Shown here piece by piece: positions 59,163-64,000 of a stretch of DNA of 64,000 bases. Source of the DNA: WLMZ01 sp031410915 (lineage in GTDB: Bacteria > Actinomycetota > Acidimicrobiia > Acidimicrobiales > Ilumatobacteraceae); the NCBI GenBank assembly GCA_031410915.1, contig JANNZY010000086.1, positions 1-64,000 of the forward strand, written 5' to 3'. The notes beneath the pieces are model-generated. The model saw only the letters and a list, made by a program, of their open reading frames with translations. It did not search any database and had not been told where the DNA came from. Position 1 is the first letter of the stretch, and the number at the start of each line of letters is the position of its first letter. The position numbers and the translations under genes are program-made.

Positions 59163-59795
59163 TCAGGTCGGCTGGGGGAGCGTGCGCAGGTAGGGCTTGA
59201 CGGTGGTCCAGCCTTGCGGGAACAGCTCGGCTGCTTCCTCGTTCGTGACAGCCGAACCGATGATGACGTCCTCGCCGTTCTTCCAGTTCGCCGGCGTGGC
59301 CACCTTGTGCTTCGCGGTCAGCTGCAGCGAGTCGATCACCCGCAGGATCTCGTCGAAGTTGCGCCCGGTGGAAGCCGGGTAGGTGATCTGCAGCTTGACC
59401 TTCTTGTCCGGCCCGATGACGAACACAGACCGCACCGTGAGCGTGTCGTTCGCGTTCGGGTGGATCATGTCGTAGAGGTCGGCGACCTTGCGGTCGGGGT
59501 CGCCGATCATCGGGAAGTTGACGGGTGTGCCCTGCGTCTCGGCGATGTCGGCCTCCCACTTGAGGTGGCTGTCGACCGGGTCGACGGAGAGCCCGATGAT
59601 CTTCACGTTGCGCTTGTCGAACTCGGGCTTGATCTTGGCGACGTAGCCGAGCTCGGTGGTGCACACGGGGGTGAAGTCCTTCGGATGGCTGAAGAGCACC
59701 CCCCAGCTGTCACCCAGCCACTCGTGGAACTTGATGTCGCCCTGCGTGGTGGGGGCTTCGAAGTCGGGGGCGATGTCGCCGAGGCGAACGGTCAT
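59163..59795 (-). CDS. 1-Cys peroxiredoxin (Prx6 type)
   Basis: 210 aa from ATG 59795 with ribosome site AGGAGAG. The peroxidatic Cys45 is in DFTPVCTTELGYVAKI, the preceding HPKD is the family start, and the C-terminal half (SVFVIGPDKKVKLQITYPASTGRNFDEILRV, then VATPANWKNGEDVIIG) is the long Prx6/AhpC-like extension with no resolving Cys. It reduces H2O2 and organic peroxides. A promoter, TTGATT-N18-TACTGT, is found on the minus strand at 59896-59867, leaving a leader of about 65 nt. Confidence 0.94.
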   Translation of the reverse strand: MTVRLGDIAPDFEAPTTQGDIKFHEWLGDSWGVLFSHPKDFTPVCTTELGYVAKIKPEFDKRNVKIIGLSVDPVDSHLKWEADIAETQGTPVNFPMIGDPDRKVADLYDMIHPNANDTLTVRSVFVIGPDKKVKLQITYPASTGRNFDEILRVIDSLQLTAKHKVATPANWKNGEDVIIGSAVTNEEAAELFPQGWTTVKPYLRTLPQPT

Positions 59796-59866
59796 GATCT
59801 CTCCTGGAGTGCTCAACGAGGCTGCGTGCCCGGCGACGGTGCCGGCCCCCGTTTCGGTGCCGTGAC

Positions 59867-59896
59867 ACAGTATGCCGAGATACCCGAGTGAATCAA
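59867..59896 (-). promoter_or_regulatory. Promoter of the peroxiredoxin gene
   Basis: Minus-strand TTGATT (59891-59896), 18 bp, TACTGT (59867-59872). Confidence 0.55.
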
Positions 59897-59924
59897 TCGG
59901 GAATTGCCGCTTCTCTGTCGGATG

Positions 59925-59954
59925 TTGACATGTGACCAATCGGTCACCTATTCT
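59925..59954 (+). promoter_or_regulatory. Promoter with operator for arsR-like operon
   Basis: TTGACA (59925) and TATTCT (59949) with an 18-bp spacer. The inverted repeat GTGACC-AATC-GGTCAC (59932-59947) fills the spacer and is a likely binding site for the ArsR-type protein. Predicted transcription starts at or next to the GTG at 59962. Confidence 0.7.
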
Positions 59955-59961
59955 GCAGGCC

Positions 59962-60372
59962 GTGATCGCGCCGACCGAGGCACCCGAGGCCAACGACGCA
60001 TCCGACTCGGACGACGCCGGCGACATCGACGTCTTCCGTGCCCTCGCCGATCCGGGTCGCCGTGCATTGCTCGATTCACTGTTCGAGCGCGACGGCCAGA
60101 CGCTCGGCGAGCTGTGCACGGTGCTTTCCGATCTGACCCGCTTCGGCGTGATGAAACACCTCAGCGTGCTCGCCGCCGCGCATCTCGTCGTCACCGACAA
60201 GGTCGGCCGCGAGAAGCGTCACTACCTCAACCCGGTCCCGATCCAAGTGATCCAGGACCGCTGGATCTCCAAGTACGCGCAGCCGTTCACCCGAGCGATG
60301 ACTGGTCTGCGCGCCCAGCTCGAATCACCGAACCCTGACCGACCCGTACGTTCCGAGGAGCGCACCGCATGA
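59962..60372 (+). CDS. ArsR-family winged-helix regulator
   Basis: 136 aa from GTG 59962, chosen because the promoter and operator lie just upstream; a longer frame to 59932 would cover the operator. The winged helix reads DVFRALADPGRRALLDSLFERDGQTLGELC, then TRFGVMKHLSVLAAAHLVVTDKVGREKRHYLN, which is the pattern of the ArsR group coupled to SRPBCC/AHSA1 genes. There are no metal-binding Cys. It overlaps the next gene by 4 bp (ATGA) and probably represses the operon. Confidence 0.9.
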   Translation: MIAPTEAPEANDASDSDDAGDIDVFRALADPGRRALLDSLFERDGQTLGELCTVLSDLTRFGVMKHLSVLAAAHLVVTDKVGREKRHYLNPVPIQVIQDRWISKYAQPFTRAMTGLRAQLESPNPDRPVRSEERTA

Positions 60373-61301
60373 CCATCACCCGCCACATCCACGAGATCTA
60401 CATCAAGGCCACTCCCGAGCAGATCTGGCAAGCGCTGACCGACCCGGCGTTCACCGTTCGCTACTTCCACGGCACCTCGGTGGACAGCGGATTCGGCGCT
60501 GGCGACGGCTACCGCTACGTGCTCCCCAACGGTGAGTCGGCGATCGAGGGAGTGATCGACGAGGCCGAGCCGGGGCGCAAGCTGACGATGTCGTTCCGCT
60601 TCCTGTACGACGCCGCGCTTGCGGCCGAGCCACCGAGCAGAGTCGAGTGGGAGATCACGCCGGCCGGAGGCGCGACGCGACTGACTTTGCGCCACGTCGA
60701 CCTGTTCCAGAGCCCGCTGTCGTGGGAGTCGGCGCGCACCGGCTGGCTCACGGTCGTGCACGGGCTGAAGACGTTGCTGGAGACCGGCGACGCGCTCGGC
60801 GACGTCGACGATCCGGCGCTGGCCGCCACCGCCACCGCCGACCCGGAGGGCGAATGGCACCGCGCCCAGGGCGTCGCCGCCAACAACGGCACGTGGGACT
60901 GGCTCGGCAAACCCGACGCCGAGCGGACCGACGAGGACGACGAGCAGATGACGCTGTCGGCGTACGCCGCCGCCTACCATTGGGCGAGGGCATCGCGAAC
61001 CGGACCGGCGAACACGGCCCGCGCCAACTGGTTGCTGTCACGCGTGTGGGTCGTGCGCGGCAACGGCCCGCTGGCTCTGCACCACGCCGACATCGTGATG
61101 GCGACGTGCGTCGCGCACGACCTGCGTGATTTCGACCTGGCTTACGCGCACGAGGCTCGGGCCCGTGCACTTGCGTGCCTCGGACAGTTGGACGATGCCC
61201 GGGTGGAGCGCGACCAGGCCGCCGCGATCGAGATCGCCGACGACGAGGACCGAAAGATCGTTGAAGCGGACCTGGCCACTGAGCCATGGTTCGATGCATG
61301 A
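60369..61301 (+). CDS. AHSA1-type SRPBCC domain fused to a helical domain
   Basis: 310 aa. Residues about 1-140 are an SRPBCC/AHSA1 domain: HIHEIYIKATPEQIWQALTDPAFTVRYF at the start and SRVEWEITPAGGATRLTLRHVDLF near the end, the group encoded with ArsR-type repressors. Residues about 160-310 form a helical part (MTLSAYAAAYHWARASRTGPANTARANWLLSRVW, then DFDLAYAHEARARALACLGQLDDARVERDQAAAIE) that resembles paired TPR-like helices. The role of the extra domain is unknown. Confidence 0.82.
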   Translation: MTITRHIHEIYIKATPEQIWQALTDPAFTVRYFHGTSVDSGFGAGDGYRYVLPNGESAIEGVIDEAEPGRKLTMSFRFLYDAALAAEPPSRVEWEITPAGGATRLTLRHVDLFQSPLSWESARTGWLTVVHGLKTLLETGDALGDVDDPALAATATADPEGEWHRAQGVAANNGTWDWLGKPDAERTDEDDEQMTLSAYAAAYHWARASRTGPANTARANWLLSRVWVVRGNGPLALHHADIVMATCVAHDLRDFDLAYAHEARARALACLGQLDDARVERDQAAAIEIADDEDRKIVEADLATEPWFDA

Positions 61302-61308
61302 CGCGCGA

Positions 61309-62550
61309 TCAGGTCGCGTCGCTGCGCGGCATGACACGGACGACCGTCGCCCACGCCGGCGGCGGGTCGGGTACCAGTGGCGACGGCAGCAGCGCGACCA
61401 CCACTCGCGCTGTTGGAGCGCGCGCCGGCCACGGCGTGTGCCCGTCGGTGATCACGACCACCAGCCCGGGGCGAGGCCGGCTGGCCAGCGCGGTTTCGAT
61501 GCCGGTGCCCATGTCCGTGCCACCACCGCCCGTCAGTCGAGCGCGCCGGCCGCTGGCGAACACCGACGTCGGAACTCGCTGAGCGACGGTGTCGGTGGCC
61601 CACACGGACAGCAGGTCGCGTCGAACACCGAGATGGCGCAGGCAGCCGTGCACCTCTGTCGCGGCGAGCGAGAGCTCGGCGTCGCCCACCGAGCCCGAGG
61701 TGTCGATCACCATCGCGGCCGCGGGCACGCTCCTCGCCGTCGCCGGCAGCACCACATTCGGCTGGCGGCGGCGCGACAGCCGCTGATACGTGTAGTCAGT
61801 GGCTCCCGAGGTCACGGCCACCCCTTGGCGCACGGCGGCGCGCAACAGCTGACGCCAGTCGAGCTGCGGGTCGAGGCAGGCGTCGGCCCAGCGCACCCAG
61901 CTGCCGGCGATGGAGTCCGGCCGTGACGACACCCCGGCGCGGATGGAGCGGGCCACCTCGGCCCGAATCAGGTCGCGCTCGATCCCCGTCACGCCCTCGC
62001 CGTCGCCATCGCCATCGCGGCGCGGCTCGACGCCGTGCGCGCCGGAGCCGCAACCGAAAGCGGGCGGGAGGCGAGGGTCGCGTCGCAACTCGCGGAAGTA
62101 GAACTCCGCGGCGCGACCGGCGGGCAGGCGCAGCATCGCCGCCGAGCACCACGTCTCCGGCACGTCGCAGCCGTCGAGTGTGAGCGCCTCGTTGATCTCG
62201 ACGTCGCCGGCGATGTTCCAGCGATCCTTCGTCTCCTCGTCGACGCCTTCGTCGCGGGCGCGGCCGGCGTGATCGCGCACGACATGGCCGACCTCGTGCA
62301 GCAGCGCAACGGTGACGACGTCGATCGGCCACTGGTCCAGCGTCGCCGGGTCGATGGAGAGCCGCCATCGTTCGTCCACCGCGAACGTGCCCAGTCCCGG
62401 CGCTGCCACTGGCACCAGCGCATACAGCGCGACCGCCAGGAACGGCTGACGCTCGGCCGCGCGAAGCCGAGCCGCGGCGAGCTTGAGCCCGTCGAACGCA
62501 GCGTTCGCCGCCGGCGACGCTGATGACGGTACCGGGGTGGTCACGGGCAT
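61309..62550 (-). CDS. VWA-like metallopeptidase-domain protein (DUF2201 type)
   Basis: 413 aa. The N-terminal half has a putative zinc motif LLHEVGHVVRDHAG (His85, His89) and an acidic middle region. The C-terminal half is a von Willebrand A-like domain with the metal-site motif VIDTSGSVGDAELS and LTGGGGTDMGTGIE. This fusion is typically found with a MoxR-type ATPase, as here 58 bp upstream. MoxR/VWA pairs insert metals or remodel protein complexes; the target here is unknown. Confidence 0.85.
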   Translation of the reverse strand: MPVTTPVPSSASPAANAAFDGLKLAAARLRAAERQPFLAVALYALVPVAAPGLGTFAVDERWRLSIDPATLDQWPIDVVTVALLHEVGHVVRDHAGRARDEGVDEETKDRWNIAGDVEINEALTLDGCDVPETWCSAAMLRLPAGRAAEFYFRELRRDPRLPPAFGCGSGAHGVEPRRDGDGDGEGVTGIERDLIRAEVARSIRAGVSSRPDSIAGSWVRWADACLDPQLDWRQLLRAAVRQGVAVTSGATDYTYQRLSRRRQPNVVLPATARSVPAAAMVIDTSGSVGDAELSLAATEVHGCLRHLGVRRDLLSVWATDTVAQRVPTSVFASGRRARLTGGGGTDMGTGIETALASRPRPGLVVVITDGHTPWPARAPTARVVVALLPSPLVPDPPPAWATVVRVMPRSDAT

Positions 62551-62608
62551 CGGCCACCGACGGTCGACCCGGGCCGCTGCGCCGACGTGGCCGGATCGTC
62601 GGATCGCG

Positions 62609-63718
62609 TCACGCGCCGCCCCCGAGTTGATCGAACATGCCGGCTGCGCGCAGCACGGGGGCCATCGACGTCAGCACCTCGCGCGGCGGCATCGCACCGT
62701 CGGGCCGGTTCCTGATCAATGCTCGTACGGCCGGTACGGCGAGATCCGGATGCGAGGTGGCGGTCGCGTGGGCGATCGCGTGCCAGGCCGCGGCCCAGCG
62801 CGCCGGCGTGTTGTCGGCGAGCACCGCGCCGACCAGTCCGGTCAGCGCGGCGTAGGCGCGGTCGCCGCGCTCGGGCACCGTGAACGACGTCGGGTCCGCG
62901 AGCGCGGCCTCCGGATCGGGCAGGCCGAGCTCGCGTTGCCAGCCGAGCAACTCCAGCGCGGCACCCGGCCCGACCGCGCCGCGCAGCAACGCCGCAGTCA
63001 CGTCCGCGTTCGCCCCGGCCGCAGTGGCTGCCCCGAGCAGCCGGCTTGCCATCGTCCACGATCGTGGCGACGGCCATGCCCGACCGGCGGTGGCGGCATC
63101 GGCCGGCGGTGAGTACAGCAGCGTGCGGCGGTGGGCGATGAACGCCGAGACCGTGGCCGTGGCCCGCACGACGTGGCGCTCGAGATCGACGAGCGCTGGC
63201 ATCGTCGTCGCCGCGAAACCGCCCAGTGAACCGTCGATCCACGTCTGCGCGTCCACGTTCCAATCGAGATGGCAGAAGCGGTTGGCGAGTGGCGCAGCCA
63301 GATCCCAGCCGTCCGCTGCGTCCTCGGGCGGGTTCGCCGCGGCGACGATGGCGACCTCGTCCGGCAGGCGCAGATCGCCGACCATGTTCTCCAGGATCAC
63401 CCGCAGCAGAGCGGCCTGCACCGCCGGGGGAGACGTCGACACCTCGTCCAGGAACAGCACTCCGTGACCGTGCGCGGCCAGGCGGTGCGCCCACGCCGGT
63501 GGCGCGAACGACACCGACCCGTCGTTGCCGACCACTGGCAGACCGGCGAAATCGCTCGGTTCACGGATGCTCGCGATCACGATCTCGCAGGGCAGGTCCG
63601 CCGCCGCAGCAAGCTGGCGGATCGCCGAGGTCTTGCCCACGCCCGGCCCGCCCCACAGCAACACCGGCACGCGAGCCGCCACGGCGATCGCCAACGCTCG
63701 TCGAGTGGTCTCATCCAT
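62609..63718 (-). CDS. MoxR-type AAA+ ATPase
   Basis: 369 aa. Walker A WGGPGVGKTSA near residues 22-32, Walker B GVLFLDEVSTSPP near 89-100, sensor 1 VAAANPPED. The rest of the AAA+ module is as in MoxR, with a helical C-terminal part. It precedes the VWA protein on the same strand. The ATG overlaps the stop of the upstream gene by 8 bp (ATGGATGA), so three genes are coupled. Confidence 0.9.
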   Translation of the reverse strand: MDETTRRALAIAVAARVPVLLWGGPGVGKTSAIRQLAAAADLPCEIVIASIREPSDFAGLPVVGNDGSVSFAPPAWAHRLAAHGHGVLFLDEVSTSPPAVQAALLRVILENMVGDLRLPDEVAIVAAANPPEDAADGWDLAAPLANRFCHLDWNVDAQTWIDGSLGGFAATTMPALVDLERHVVRATATVSAFIAHRRTLLYSPPADAATAGRAWPSPRSWTMASRLLGAATAAGANADVTAALLRGAVGPGAALELLGWQRELGLPDPEAALADPTSFTVPERGDRAYAALTGLVGAVLADNTPARWAAAWHAIAHATATSHPDLAVPAVRALIRNRPDGAMPPREVLTSMAPVLRAAGMFDQLGGGA

Positions 63719-64000
63719 CGCTGTCGACCCCTCTCACTCCAGAGACCTCCTTCACCGACGTATCGTTGGGCGAGTCCGAGGCGAACGCGATCGTGTACTC
63801 CGACACGATCCCGTCGACTTCGACCCTGATCCGCGTTGAATCGAGATTCGCGCCGAGCCACGACCGGGTCTCCCCGACCGAAACATGAGCGGGTAGGTCC
63901 GATACCCCCAGTCCATCGATGCTGATCACAGTGAGCGGGGTCAGCGCATCGATGCGCACGCTTGCGAGGCCGCCGAACGTCTCGAGCGCGATGGTGGCAA
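63711..64000 (-). CDS. Partial gene upstream of MoxR-type ATPase, 5' end outside window
   Basis: The frame is open through the window edge at 64000; GTG 63959 is not preferred because coding-like sequence (ALETFGGLASVRIDALTPLTV) continues upstream of it. The visible part is rich in beta-strand residues and Thr/Ser/Val, with VSVGETRSWLGANL and GIVSEYTIAFASDS. I recognise no family. It overlaps the MoxR-type start by 8 bp. Confidence 0.6.
   Translation of the reverse strand, partial: ATIALETFGGLASVRIDALTPLTVISIDGLGVSDLPAHVSVGETRSWLGANLDSTRIRVEVDGIVSEYTIAFASDSPNDTSVKEVSGVRGVDSDG

Overview
The window is high-GC, densely packed bacterial DNA with many GTG starts, 1-8 bp gene overlaps and no insertion sequence, phage, tRNA, rRNA or CRISPR locus that I can recognise. 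Several genes point to an actinobacterium: a GpgS-like glucosyl-3-phosphoglycerate synthase beside a FolP homologue, mycofactocin genes mftE/mftF, two F420-type flavin/deazaflavin enzymes, a SigE-like ECF sigma factor, DUF3052 and DUF4395. I would guess class Acidimicrobiia (an Ilumatobacter-like lineage), but this is inference from gene content. About twenty genes have a TANNNT -10 hexamer placed 6-9 nt before the start codon, so leaderless transcription looks common; I used this to choose many starts.

Layout. 1-2.0 kb: end of a membrane-anchored protein, a SnoaL-like/F420 pair and a small membrane protein. 2.0-8.8 kb: a possible conflict or signalling region. It has a 53-aa ORF and a 1255-aa DUF4062-(dead P-loop)-TPR protein, convergent with a lipoprotein/DUF2207/SLOG-like operon. 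9-12.8 kb: carotenoid oxygenase and divergent TetR with twin operators, then an MFS gene with an in-frame TGA at codon 5. 13-21 kb: putrescine genes (aguB-aguA and an ornithine-decarboxylase-like gene), an amidase, gpgS/folP-like, and folB-folK fused. 21-29 kb: a BrkB-like protein and a branched-chain amino-acid-type ABC system compressed into three fused polypeptides (LivH-LivM; MFS-LivF-LivG; membrane-anchored binding protein). 29-38 kb: ung, ECF sigma with a membrane partner, a D-cysteine-desulfhydrase-like enzyme, ROK kinase, zinc metallopeptidase, PGRP-like amidase, alanine-racemase-like protein, membrane acyltransferase, DUF4395. 38.5-44.6 kb: mftF, mftE and an ETF/ETF-dehydrogenase set (fixB-C-X-A order). 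44.7-53 kb: DedA, 3-hydroxyacyl-CoA dehydrogenase, and a histidine kinase/response regulator/ABC exporter operon ending in PPOX and DUF3052 genes. 55-64 kb: a large adenylate cyclase-AAA-TPR regulator with an NMNAT-like gene, 1-Cys peroxiredoxin, ArsR-SRPBCC operon, and a MoxR/VWA-metallopeptidase pair.

The most unusual signal is not protein coding. Almost every larger intergenic gap carries its own small repeat array: 40-bp units (8.8 and 12.9 kb), 50-bp units (35.2 kb, with related copies at 17.0 kb), and nested hairpins at 38.2-38.5 kb and 41.06-41.25 kb. The 38.2-38.5 kb hairpins show compensatory changes and only G-U-type wobbles on the + strand, which suggests a structured RNA.
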